64,000 nt of DNA from Chlorops oryzae (lineage: Eukaryota > Arthropoda > Insecta > Diptera > Chloropidae), in contig CM035806.1 of NCBI GenBank assembly GCA_020466095.1, forward strand, positions 143,419,934 through 143,483,933, written 5' to 3'. The notes beneath the pieces were generated by a model. That model saw only the letters and a program-made list of their open reading frames with translations. It searched no databases and was not told the DNA's origin. Made by a program: the position numbers and the translations under genes. Every line of letters starts with the position of its first letter. Positions within the stretch are counted from its first letter, which is position 1. This document shows, piece by piece, positions 44,886 through 57,439 of the stretch.

Positions 44886-47800
44886 ATCACTGGGATACCT
44901 ACGTTTTATCACAAACCTAACTGAAACAAACAAACAAACTCATTTGGGTGAGTCCACAACATTTAAGATCCGATTTTTTTTTAGTTATCAATCAGATTGA
45001 TCGCTACAAAGGTCCTGAAACATCGTTGTGAAGGCCTACGTAAAATTATTAAAATGAAATTCGTTCAATTGTTCTTTTAGTCAAATTTAAAAAAAAAATT
45101 TTTTTTTTTTAATTTCTCATACATTTTTTCTCCCAGTGTGTAAACTTACCTTTTCGGCCTCCAACAGTGTTTGGCACTTCACTGAACAAATTTCGTTTTA
45201 CGCATACGCTCTTTTGTGCATGTCCATACACATGTATATGATTTGCTCTTGGGCTCTCTCTGTGGTGTTCCAATACAAACTCATTGTGGATTATGTTAGC
45301 CACGTGCGCGTGGCAACGTCACACGCCACCCCAAACAGAAGTACAGAGAAAAAAAAAATGAATAAATAAATAAAAAAAAAATAAAAATAAAGAGCAAATA
45401 CTTCAGAAACGAAAATTTATTTCAATGGGATTTTTGTCTGTCGTCGACGAATTCCCAAAACGTCGAGCTGGCTAAATGCAAAGAGCTTTTCGATCGTACG
45501 TACGTATAAGAACACCACAAAGTAGAAGAAGAAGAAGAAGTAATAGCGCTGCATATGTAGGTTTACATACGCCCTGCCTAGTGGGGTTGCTTTTGCCATT
45601 TCAAACTCCCTTCAAAAGTAGAAAACTTCGTAGTGTATAGCAACCCCGTCCGCCTGTACGCGTGCGTTCCGCTAATAAAGAGGAAATCTCTTGCTGCATG
45701 CTGCCAACTATATTTCCATTGTTTTTTCAACTAGCTAAGGAAATTTTGTTCTTTCAATTTGGAGAGACTGTCATGAATATTCCATGCAAATTTAAAGCCT
45801 TTTTTTTTTGCTAGAAAATCGGTCTTAAAGAATTCATCGAAGCGAATTTCGGTGAACGCTGAGGAAAATGGTGAAAATGGTTTTTCTTTTTTTTTTTGTA
45901 TCGACTCATCGATGATGAATGCAGATTGAGTGAATATGGACAAGCAAAACAAAGGTTGAAGAAGATGGAAGCGAGGGATTAGGAGCAGGAGTGGGAGTGG
46001 GAACGGAAATGGGATTGTGGTAGGTTTTCTCTGAATGCATTGAAGCGTTTAACTTTCAATGATCTTCTCAGTGGAGCACGTGGCGAAAGCGAACGAAAGC
46101 GAAAAGTACTTTCGCATCTATCACTCACTCACTCTCGCTCTCTCTTTATCTCTCCCTCTTTCCGTCTTTATGGCGGCAGCCCCCATTGGAATTCTCAGCC
46201 TGAATGCGCATCAAGTGTAATTTCTTGTCTGCATTTAAAATTTCCTTCTGCTCCTTCGTCTGCTTTATCGTCCCGCGTGGCGCGTTACCGATGAGTGCAG
46301 CTTTTTATGGTAAATTCAAGTGCTGCACGCATGATTTTCAAAGAAAATAATTAATCTTCGAATTGCAGACATAAAGCTCACTTCTCCACCTCGTCTCTCG
46401 CGCCAATTCTATCGTCACCTCTTCCCAGCTTTCCGATTGCATATACGTATGTACATATATGTTCGTTTGTATGTATGTATGTATGTATGCACTTGAATGC
46501 ATCCACTTTATATGTTGATGTTGCATTATGCATCGTTTATGTGCCATAATGGCCACCATAACCACAGCAAAGGCATCGCCATCGGGATCGACAACAGCGT
46601 GTCGTCAGTGCCAGTGACAGCCACAATGAAATGACATGGCGGTATGATGCCGCACGATTGCTGTGCATTCATTTCTCAATTCATATTGTATGAACACACA
46701 TATTTACATATGTACGTCTTAAGGTGCTCCTCAAAGCCAAACCCTCCTGGCCCGCGCGCGGACGCGTGTGCCTCCTCGATGGCTATCGTTTAAATACCCA
46801 CATAAGAATCATTTTCATTACCATTTCAATGGAGCACTTCAGGCGCTGTTCAAGGCGTTAACTTACCCTCAATTTTGGTGGGGACACAATGACTATGCTC
46901 GGAGCAGACATATTGCTACGAGTAGAAAGAAACAAATACGAATGCAATTAAATTTTCGAAATAAAACGAAATGAAACGCGAATCGAAACAAAACAAGTGA
47001 AGAAGTCATTCTTGTGTCATCATGTCATCATGCCATCAAGCACACGAGTGCATATCCACCTTTGTATTGCAATAATTCTGTATTTCTCTTATTATTGAAA
47101 GTCTCAGAAAGAGGAAGTTCGTTTCTCGTTAATCAAAGAAATGCTCAATTCGCTCCTTTCCTCTCCTCGACTCGCTACTCCTTCTCAAGCGTTTTTAGGT
47201 CGCTTTAAAAGTGTTTAGAAAACAAGAGGAATGTGCCGAAATGAAAAAGAAAGTCAAAGGAAAATAATTTTTTTTTCTTCGATTTTATTTATTTTTAATT
47301 AAACTTTCTATTTTAGGATCAGAAGAAAAAAAATCTTGGCGAGAAATTACACTAATTTCAGTATTTTTTCCCCAGGACATCTTAATGCACTTTTCTTATA
47401 GACTTTGGTATGTGATTGCTTTCCAATTCCCAGAGAAAATTAATTCAATACCCAAATTGATGTGATTAATTGGGCCGTTTACTTTGAAAATGGTGTAACT
47501 CCATTTTGTTATTTTTCGGTTCTGAGCGGCTTTGAGGGAAAACTGAAGGCCGTGGGTTAATTTGGTGTTTGGATTCGTGTTAAGCTACCCATTTTAAGGA
47601 CTTCGCAGTTTTGCTGGGTGGTGGCGGGTGCTGAGTAATGGACATGCACCAATTAATATCTTCAAATAGAACAATGGAGTTATACCACTTTCAAAGCAAA
47701 CAGTTCAATTATAGATATGAGTTTAATTTCATGTTCAAAATTGTTCGAAAATTGTGCTGCCATTATTTTAGTTTTCAATTCGATTTGTATTTATTGGCAA

Positions 47801-48212
47801 TTCAATTACAGTTCTATTTCCCGGGAATTGATTTCCCCGGGTAAAACAATTAGATATGTACCTGTATAAAAATTTTTAATGGAAGCATTTTTTTTAGTTA
47901 ATTTTTGAAAGAAAAAAAAATTTTTTAAGGGGTTATTGCAACTGTTTAGAGCAAAACTCGACATTCCATATTCCGATTAGTACAAGTTATCCCTTGAATT
48001 AAAGAATATTAACCCTTCTAAAAGAAATTGTCACATAGTTATAAGATCAGTCAAGAAGACGAGACTCTGCAGACCTTTAAAACTTAAGGGAACATTTATT
48101 TTTTGAGAAAATGCATCGATCGCACACAGATACATTTTTATTTTTGAAATTTTTTTAATTTAAATATTTAAATATTTTGAAGTTGATTCCGTACCCAAAA
48201 AAATAAGATATT
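44886..48212. other. Intergenic; 45.1-47.2 kb of higher complexity
   Basis: No gene recognised. Simple repeats: (GAA)n at about 45526-45540, (GTAT)n at about 46470-46490, pyrimidine-rich tract at about 46128-46165. ORFs are short and without domains. Being close upstream of the nerfin-1-like promoter, the 45-47 kb island is a reasonable enhancer candidate, by position only. Confidence 0.35.
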
Positions 48213-48213
48213 C

Positions 48214-48982
48214 CGGGCTGTTATGGAAACTGCCACAGAATTGAATCAGAATCAGAATTGAAATCAATATCTGTTTCAAATGGTGTTATGAAATAGACAC
48301 AGTTTTGCTTTTTTCGAAGATAGCAAAATCGATTTTCGAAGACAGGAAAACCTGACACTTGAAAATGCTATAAAGAAAAAAAAAAAAAAAAAAAAAAAAC
48401 TACAATATGTGCTAAAAACTAGACCAATCTTGGCGGCCCCCGTGGCTTAGTTTGCTGAGATGTCAAATTTCAATGCGAGAAGCGCTGGGTTCAACTCCCA
48501 ATTGGTTTTTTTTTTTTTTTGTTTTTTGATTTCCCATTTCCGTGGTATCACAACGAACCGATATGCGTCCTAAGTGCGTCACCTTTATTGGTGGCCACCA
48601 AGTCCACAAGCGGTTTGTTCCGCTAAGTAAGCCCCTTGGCCATCCCTGGGTGGTTTTATCATAACCTCAACTAGTAAAGAAGCCTGAGTCACATTTTTAT
48701 GCGTTCGCTTTAGTCAAAAACATTAAATACCCAAACAATTAAGAAAATATATTCAAATAAGGTATTTACTTTTATTTCTACTAAAAAACCAGCTGGGAAA
48801 AAGTCAACACACAATCTGCCGACCAATTCTGTCAACTAAAAGCTGCTCGGTTTAAATCAGACAATCAAATCAATAAATCTGTTTCTGTATGTTCTGATTT
48901 GATCTGATTCTATAACCCCAAACGAAAAATGTGTTGATTTCAAATCTGATTCTGACAGTTGTCGGTTTCCATAACAGCCCCG
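48214..48982. mobile_element. Long-TIR element interrupted by a SINE
   Basis: The left end gggctgttatggaaactg.c and the reverse complement of the right end gggctgttatggaaaccg.c match, with inverted similarity continuing about 50 bp (cagaatcaga.ttgaaatcaa). Without the SINE at 48430-48680 the element is about 520 bp. No clear target duplication and no ORF. Confidence 0.6.
48430..48680 (+). mobile_element. tRNA-derived SINE
   Basis: A box gtggcttagtttg (about 48442) and B box gggttcaactccca (about 48487-48500), a T-rich linker, then 'gtggtatcacaacgaaccga' and 'gtcctaagtgcg', the tail block shared with the SINE at 38460-38697. The head lines up with 16018-16090. Confidence 0.75.
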
Positions 48983-51900
48983 ATTAGTTTTCAATAAAAA
49001 AAAATAATTATTTGTAAACTAGTGTTATTTTCGAACATATGTTTTAAATATATCCATTTGTGCGGGCTGCTACCGTTTCGGCCAAATGATCCTTACGAAC
49101 CGGAAGCGTTGAACGATCAGTTTTACGAACATCGATTGGAGATAAACTGTATACACGGTTGATACTTATAATTCATGAAAAATTAAAAAAAAAAGAAAAT
49201 ATTTATTTTGTTGTATGTATTGTAGCTCTGCAAGCTTCTCACCAGAGGGGAATTTTTTTCCGACAATACTCTTTCTTTCTGGTGCCTGAAGAACGTTATC
49301 TTAACGGGATGCAGCTTCATGAAGCTGATTGTATCAGGCCATTGTTCGCAGCACCGTGAGCGGGGCTTCGTTGTCAGTGTACCTACGTTGAGTCCCATGG
49401 ACTCCATAGATATAACTCAGAACTAGGTCCTTGAATGCTGTTTCTTTCTAGGTTTCTAAATTACTCGCCTCGCAATCCGAAACCACAATCTTGATGAACT
49501 AAAATTCGCGGTCTTTTTTTATGGTATCGGCTCTTCTGTTTGACCTGCACAATTTTATTGAACAGTGCCGCCCTTCTAAGTTGTGCGTCCAATGTACTAC
49601 TTCTTCTTCTGCTCATCTAGACTTCCAATGTGTCATTGGGCCTCAATATCACGATCTTACAATACGATCATCATCCCACGGATAGATCTCTCAAACAGGC
49701 GAAATTTTCATAAGCGGTTGATTTTCGATAAGACGATCCTCGAATTTTATCTTTGCAACAATTGATTAATTAGGTATGTAGTTCCATAAACGATTAGGGC
49801 TTTCAGTGAAGACTTTGACTTTGATGCCCTGGAATGGGGCTCTTGACATAAGTATGACTAGTTTTTGTCGTTCAGGAATTCGACAAAATCTGTTTTCTGT
49901 AATTTTTTTTATGAATATTTTTAATAATTTGAAGTCGCATTTTTTAAAAATATATGTATACGAAATCTTATACGGCTTCCACGGGGAAAACATTTCTTTT
50001 TTTCCTTTGATTTTCTCACAGCAGGAATGTACAAGAAAGAGTTCATCGTATTTGCGGTATGATATGACCGTCATAGGAAGTTCTTCGGGATATCACTGCT
50101 GTTGTTTTGGATTTCCTTCTGCGTAGGCATTCATTATAGCAATACTCCCCGGAAGTTATTGGCTTGTATGCACAAAAATTAAATGGATCTCTGACATGAG
50201 TCAATCGAGATAAAGCTCCTTTCTAGCTACTTCCATGAGCAATTTGAAACGAAAGAATAAATTTTCTTAATCAATTGAGATCTCGAAATTACCGTCTCTG
50301 CTCATTTGGGCAAGTTGCGCGTTCTTCAGAGACGAGTTCCATCAATTCAGTCGAAAAAGCTGTATAGAAAAAAGAGAAATTTAAGAAACAGTTTAGAAAT
50401 GACTTGAAAAAACTTCCTGGCAGTTTGGTCACATACTTATTGCGACCAGGTATTTGAGTTATGTACACTGGGGGATCAAACGAAACGCTTCATATAAAAT
50501 AGCACGATCCATTTGATCGCGGAAAAGTCTTTCTAGTAACAATAAAAATAGATAACAATAGAATTTTCTAAGGCATTTCCATCACAATTTAAGCTGGTAA
50601 CGAGTCTTGAAACTGAAATTCACAGCTAGAATGGAAAAAGAAAAATGCAAAAGAAAATATGAACTCGTTTATATCATAAATATATAATAGAACTACGCAT
50701 AGAAGCGTAAAGAAAGAATCCATTGCCTGCCAAAAAGCCGTCGTCATCGATTCAGCACATTTCGCTTGCGGGGCTCATGAACCCTTTCTACTGTTTTACA
50801 GCATGCATTCGGCGCATATTTTATCGTAAAGGCCACAAGTTGCTGCAAACGAATGCTGATTTGAAAGGCGCAAGGCGAAAGGCGATAGAGGAAAGACGAA
50901 GGACGATGGAGGGCAACAATCTCCTTTCTGTCGGGTGTCGAAGTGCTTCTGGCACGCGACCTCTTTAATTCCACTAACAAATGCAGTCGCAATCGCAGTC
51001 GTATAAACGGACTTACTTTGCTCTGTTCTGTTGTTGGTGCCTTTTATTGTGGCCGTTGCTGTTGTTCTTGTTTTTTGTTGCTTTTTTTTTTTTTTTTTTT
51101 TTTTTTTTGTTGCTGTTGCACCAGCGTATTGCTGCGGCCAAATAGCGCCACCCAAGCGTGCTCGAATTCATACGAATTGTAGAAAAGCAAAAGGCAAAGG
51201 CAGTTTTCGACCTTTCTGCACAGCGCTAACATGCATCCTTGGCTGACTTGGCACTCCATTTATAATGGCTCAACACATGCGTGCATACATACATACGTAA
51301 TTTTGAATATTTGTGCAAGCGTGTCGTGGCGAAAATCAGAATAAAACAAGAAGGAAAATTCTGCCAGGTGCATTTGTTCTGTTCCTGTTCCTGCTTAGGC
51401 TTGGGCTTTGGCTTTGCTTGTTGCTGTTGCTCCTGCTCTTGTTCCTGTTCCTGTTGCCGATTCAGTTTCTATATCTGTTTCTGTTTCTTTTGCTGTTCCG
51501 ATTTTCATTGATATATCGAGGAGGGTTGGTCGACGCTGCATCGGCTGTGGCGGCTGGTGTTCCTCTCACAGCGTCTAATGTCTCACATTATCAATTGCTG
51601 CAATTCCATAGTCAGGGATACAAATCGCGACAGAAACACACTCAGCGAATGAGTCAGTCAGTCAGGCGGCCAGTCAGTCGGACGGGGAGGCGAGTAGTCA
51701 GTCAGGTTGTCAGTCCGCTGTGAGTAATTTCAAAGCTTTGATTCACGAATATCAAGGAAGCAAAAAAAAAAAAAACAACACAAAAAATCGAGCCGTGGAA
51801 ACAGAGGGTAGTGCACTTACGGCCAGCTACCATTGAAAAAGGGGTTGGTTTTCCCCGTAACTTTCCTTTCTGCAGCCGTAACTGGAATTCGAAATGTGAG

Positions 51901-52890
51901 GGATTTTTAATTTCGAGCTCGCTTTCGGTTTCAACGAGACACAATAACGACGATGGCAAGGACGAGGAAAGGGACGAGAATTAGGACGAGTATGAGGACG
52001 AGGAATCAGAAACGAATGCTTGTAGAATTATTCGGTGATCCCCTCGCTTCGATTTCGATCGGGTGTTCACCAATTTCGTTGCGCTTCCGCATGCAATCCG
52101 CTGCATCCTTCATTGAACTTTTATAGTACTTACTTAAAAACACTTTTTCGTATGCATGTGCACGAATGTTAGTCTACTACCTCGATGAATATGTATTTAT
52201 GTATGTTTTTACATACATGTGTAGGCTTTTATGTACAATGTTTGTATGTCGATGTGTGCCGAGGGTTGATGAGTTGTAAGTTTGTGGTGCGCTTTGGGCG
52301 TTGGCAGTTTATTACTTAGTTGATGTTGACGTTCGCGTTGATATTGTTGTCGTGTTGCTGCAATACCCACCCACCACCGTCACCCCCGCTATCGTCGTCA
52401 CCCCGCCAACACCTCCAGCGACAACAGAACCAACACTGCCTATCATCGAACACTATCTGCACCGCAGCCACGGACAACCGCGGACCCTGCTTTAAAATTC
52501 GTCAATTATTTTGAGCCTTCCTCGTTGCCAAGGAAGTACATGCCGAAATCATCTGCCGTTATTTAATCATAACACAAACGCTATGCACACAACGCTATGC
52601 ATTCGGAAATGGGGTAAAGATAGCCATAATTACAGCTGCAAGCATAATTTAACTGATTTATACCATGCATGTAGCGCAGTGTAACGTGTGCAGAGATCTC
52701 GGCATTACTACCCGAAAGCCACGATTCATACATGATAAGCTATGCAAATGGCATTTCTGCTAGTTTTTTTTTTATTATTAGGCGTCTCATCTACAAATGT
52801 TTAACCCTTTAACGATTTAATGTTGAAACAACAATAATGTTTAATAGTTCATTTGTAATTTTCTTTTACGAATGTATGCACCTATATTAT
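48983..52890. other. Intergenic; 50.7-52.7 kb of higher complexity
   Basis: No gene recognised. Notable items: poly-T at about 51080-51108, CTG/CTT-type repeats at about 51380-51500, (AGTC)n at about 51648-51715, and a Pro/Thr-rich open stretch around 52360-52440 that lacks a domain. Confidence 0.35.
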
Positions 52891-52902
52891 ATTGAAAGAG
52901 AA

Positions 52903-54205
52903 AGGTCAAGAGCGAGAGAGAGCGAGAGAGCGCGAGAGAGAGCGAGAGAGCGAGAGAGCGAGAGAGCGAGAGAGAGCGAGAGAGCGAGAGAGACGAGAGA
53001 GAGCGAGAGAGAGCGAGAGAGAGCGAGAGAGAGCGAGAGAGAGACGAGAGAGAACGAGAGAGAACGAGAGAGAACGAGAGAGAACGAGAGAGAACGAGAG
53101 AGAACGAGAGAGAACGAGAGAGAACGAGAGAGAACGAGAGAGAACGAGAGAGAACGAGAGAGAACGAGAGAGAACGAGAGAGAACGAGAGAGAACGAGAG
53201 AGAACGAGAGAGAACGAGAGAGAACGAGAGAGAACGAGAGAGAACGAGAGAGAACGAGAGAGAACGAGAGAGAACGAGAGAGAACGAGAGAGAACGAGAG
53301 AGAACGAGAGAGAACGAGAGAAACGAGAGAGAACGAGAGAGAACGAGAGAGAACGAGAGAGAACGAGAGAGAACGAGAGAGAACGAGAGAGAACGAGAGA
53401 GAACGAGAGAGAACGAGAGAGAACGAGAGAGAACGAGAGAGAACGAGAGAGAACGAGAGAGAACGAGAGAGAACGAGAGAGAACGAGAGAGAACGAGAGA
53501 GAGAACGAGAGAGAACGAGAGAGAACGAGAGAGAACGAGAGAGAACGAGAGAGAACGAGAGAGAACGAGAGAGAACGAGAGAGAACGAGAGAGAACGAGA
53601 GAGAACGAGAGAGAACGAGAGAGAACGAGAGAGAACGAGAGAGAACGAGAGAGAACGAGAGAGAACGAGAGAGAACGAGAGAGAACGAGAGAGAACGAGA
53701 GAGAACGAGAGAGAACGAGAGAGAACGAGAGAGAACGAGAGAGAACGAGAGAGAACGAGAGAGAACGAGAGAGAACGAGAGAGAACGAGAGAGAACGAGA
53801 GAGAGTGAGAGAAAGCGACGAGAGAGAACGAGAGAGCGAGAGAGAACGCGAGAGAGAACGCGAGAGAGCGAAAGAGAGCGAGACTATGCGAGAGACAGAG
53901 ATATCGGGAGAGATAAAGAGAGAGGGTGAAATATAGAGAAAAGGCGTGAGAGAGGAAGAGGGGGACGAAACATACAGAGATATGCATAAATGTACAGAGA
54001 CATAGAGAGACTGAGAGATATAAAGAAATAAAGAGTGAAAGTGAGAGAGACAGAGCGATGAAGAGAGGGAGAGAGAGGGTGAGAGAGGGAGATAGGGGGA
54101 GAGAGGGAGAGAGAGGGAGAGAGAGGGAGACATAGGGAGAGAGAGGGAGACAGAGGGAGAGAGAGGAGAGAGAGAGAGGGAGAGAGAGAGAGAGAGAGAG
54201 GAGAA
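52903..54205. repeat. Purine-rich satellite: about 75 copies of a 10-bp unit
   Basis: The core at about 53047-53800 is AGAACGAGAG repeated with only two register slips (about 53320 and 53500). It is flanked by GAGAGC variants on the left and GAGAGG variants to 54205. One C, hence one CpG, per 10 bp; otherwise all purine. The 320-470-codon ORFs on both strands (ERERTREN or SLSFSLVLSR periodicity) exist because the unit contains no stop and 30 bp returns to frame; they are not credited as genes. Confidence 0.95.
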
Positions 54206-56578
54206 AAAACACCACAAATGTCCTCAAACGATAGCATCTACTGTGCGCATGCGGACCCTCATGGCTAGTGGGAATCAGAAGATAATCCGTATGTAGAAAC
54301 TTCACTCCCACAAAAGTTATCTCTAATATCCTCCAACCGTCTTTTATTCATTCTGAATTCAAGCTTTATATAAATATGAACAGGTATACAGGCATACGGT
54401 CAAATTTGTTATGTGGATTCTTGACCATGGTGCACATTTCTCCACATGTCAAAATAAGTACCCATTATTAATTGCTCTCAATAAGTAATTGGCCTTGGAT
54501 TACGGCTCACTCAAGTCAGAATTCCTTTTGATCGGCATTGGGGCTTCTGATCTTTACTGTATTATCTTTAAATATAAAATATAGATCATGTCGTTCGAAT
54601 ATATCGGGACTCGGCATACTTCCCAGTTTGATCGTAATATCCTGTCAACCCACTAGTGAAGCTATCGCTGGGATCTAAAACTTTAATCCCCCAAGATGGT
54701 ACATATTTAAAATTCTGTTCTCCGGAGAAGGTATGTCGAACATATCTTAAAAATTGAAATTCTAATTGGAAAGAAATTTCAATTTCCAATTGGAAAAGTT
54801 TTTTACCGAGATTTTTTGTTTTGTTTTTTCCGATATAGGTATTTTAAATGATTTAATGGAACACGAAGCGCAAGCGGAAGTGCATGACACGAAACAGTTG
54901 CTTACACATACACATACCTTCTTAGGTTTCAACCTTTAGTAGCCATAAAACTATGTTCGAGTATTGAAACTCCCTTTTTTTTTTTTGTTTTAAAGGCATA
55001 TAATAATTTCTCTAATAGCATTCCCTAAGGTTGATTGCCCTCGACCACTGTGCGCACAAGGATATCATGAAAAAAAAATCATAAATTCGAAACTGGAATG
55101 TGTGAGGTTTGAATGTACCCGAGAAAAGGTGGTTGAATCAATCGACATGTGCACGCAGGAGCAGGAGCAGCAGCAACAAAGCCAACAACAACAACGACGG
55201 CTACAGCAACGAAAGCATGACAACGCGCTTAGTTAACGCACGAAAATGCCAATGATCGTATGTTTATATGGCACATTCGAGGAGGGGAGGCAGCAGCAGC
55301 TGCATTTTGTCACGTTACGCGCGCAACAACAACAAGAACAAACAATTCTTAATTCATTTCAAGCCGAACTGGTCTGATTCATTATGGTATATACGACGCA
55401 ACGCGATATTCCGATACCGATCGGTAAAGGAAGGCAGCTTTTTAAACGCCCGAGGCTTTGAGCGTGCTCAGCGGTACACGTGCGCGTTTTTTGGAAAATA
55501 GAGGAGAAAAAAATTTTTTTTTTTAACTAAAAAGGTGCAAGCAAAATATCCTGCCATAAATATTAAGTAAAAACAAATCCCTTTTTTCTTTTTATGACTG
55601 TTGAAATATAATTGCTTTTTTTACTTCGATTTAATGAATCTTATAGCACGGATTCAAACCAGAAACTTAAAATAAGTAGGTACTTAAAAAGTCGACTTTA
55701 CTGATCTTCGATTCATCCTTAGGGTTCACTTCACTTTCACAAGGCTCTTCGAATCCAAGGCTCAAATCACAGCAATAACACAATTCTTCACAAATCGATC
55801 CTCATTCGATTGACGGTCTAATAGAATTTCCACAAACACCGAGATATAATTCTCGATTTCTCATACTTCGAGGCCACACGAACGAATCGCCCGAACCGAG
55901 TGTGCATCTTAAGACGCTGCCGAACGTAATGGCATAAAATTTTTGCGATCATTTCCAAGGAGCTCACTCGTGCGCTCGAACGCTTGCTCGGTCGGTCGCT
56001 CGTCCGTCCGTCGAAACATTTCAAGGATAAGAGAGTGTGAGAGAATTTGTGTCACGTGCGTCTTGTGCAATGTCTTTGCCTGAATGCGTGCGACAAGTGC
56101 GAGCGAGAATAAGAAATTTTCTCTTTCAATGCTCTGAAAAGTATGCTTAAAGACATTCAACCCCTATGGACACGGTGTCTTGAAAGTAATATTCTGAGAC
56201 ATCGATTATACAGCTTGATGTGTGTATGTGTGATCTATGACTGTGTGCATGCCTTTGAGATAAGGTTCGAGTGTGAGTGTTTCGAGAGGATTTTCTTATA
56301 TTTTTATGACTTGCAAGGGCAACGAATATGACTTCGACACTTAAGGGTGAATTGTGCGTCTTTGGATTTCTTCTTTTATACTATTTTTGTAGCTTGTTGC
56401 ATATCTGGAAGGACAATTCATACGTACATGGGCGAATTCCTTTATCCCTCAAGTGATATGACGACACAAGTGGAAATGGAAGGTTGAGAAATGCAGGAAA
56501 ATACTTGCAGTGCAACAGGTCATTTACGTCACTGCTGTATGCAGGCTTTTGCTTTTCTTATTGCTTGCCAGCTTTTTA
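54206..56578. other. Intergenic; 55.1-56.4 kb of higher complexity
   Basis: No gene recognised. CAG/CAA-type repeats at about 55155-55210 and 55325-55345. ORFs on the minus strand at 55818-56160 are Arg/Ser-rich without domains. Confidence 0.35.
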
Positions 56579-56793
56579 TACCCGACACATTCTGTGTCGA
56601 GGGTATATTGCGTTTGAGTGTAACATCCAAAACCATACGAGATAGACCATACAAAATATACTTACATATAAAGAAATTATCATCGCCACGAGGAGATTCG
56701 ATTTAACTTTGTCCGTCCGCCTAGTCTGCCTCTCTGTCTGTCTGGTTGTATAAAATTTTCTTATCGAAGGAGTTGAGCTATCTTACAACTACT
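56578..56793 (-). mobile_element. DINE-like element, copy 5, 3' end only
   Basis: Starts with the family 3' hairpin seen from the other strand (tacccgacaca-ttc-tgtgtcgagggta), then 'gagatagaccatacaaaata', 'ggagattcgatttaac', a short CTGTC tract and 'cttatcgaaggagttgagct', after which homology stops. Confidence 0.7.
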
Positions 56794-57010
56794 TTCTACA
56801 TACCTAAAACACTGTAGAAGCCGATTTTTACGATTCTATTGCCCAGTGTCCTTGAAATATTTTTGAAAAATCCTTTTTTGTTAGACTTTTTAAAATTGTA
56901 ATATCCCAAAAAGTAATTTAGACAGAAAGATGGAAAAAATTTCTACTGATAGCTAATAAAGAGAGCCAAAAATCTAAAAAAATTCCATCTTACACCTAGA
57001 AAATGTTTTG
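56794..57010 (+). mobile_element. Family R element fragment (copy 3)
   Basis: Aligns with 2850-3010: 'aaaacactgt.ga', 'tccttgaaatat', 'aa.tcctttttt', 'ttttaaaattgtaatatc.ca', 'ga.agaaagatg', 'agctaataaa'. It directly abuts the truncated DINE-like copy, the same pair of families that adjoin at 9474-9480. Confidence 0.5.
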
Positions 57011-57439
57011 CAACAAGAGAAAATAAAAATTCAATAATATTTGTTCAGTGTATTTCACATTTTCACACTTTCTGGTTGGTGTCACAATATATATTTTGGA
57101 GTATTACATTTCATTAAAAAATATTTATTAATATTAAAATTATTTTTTCGCCAGCACCATTTTATTGAAAGTTTTAATCTTTTCCACTTTTTCTTATTTT
57201 CGTTCTCTTAGAATCTATCATCGCAATCGTCAGAGACAGATACTTTAGAACAATGAGGCTGAAAGAGGAGCAGGGAAAATTAAACAAAAGGAGGACCTGA
57301 ACCTCTCAAACTCTGAGGAAATGAGCGAAATCTAACGGATCTGGAACAAAATTATCGGAATTACTCAAAGTTAAGTTTTCAAATAAAAATTATACAGTAC
57401 ATGTAAATATTTGTAACTCTGTTAAATAACTGTGCTCTA

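Noticed and set aside
48434..48505. tRNA gene on the plus strand
   Set aside because: Same reasoning: A and B boxes present but no cloverleaf, followed by the SINE tail.
52801..52812. piggyBac left end (TTTAACCCTTTAAC)
   Set aside because: No matching AGGGTTAA right end within a sensible distance.
52837..54311. Very long ORFs on both strands (320-470 codons)
   Set aside because: They are direct translations of the GA-rich 10-bp satellite; the unit has no stop codon in these frames and there is no domain or non-repetitive segment.
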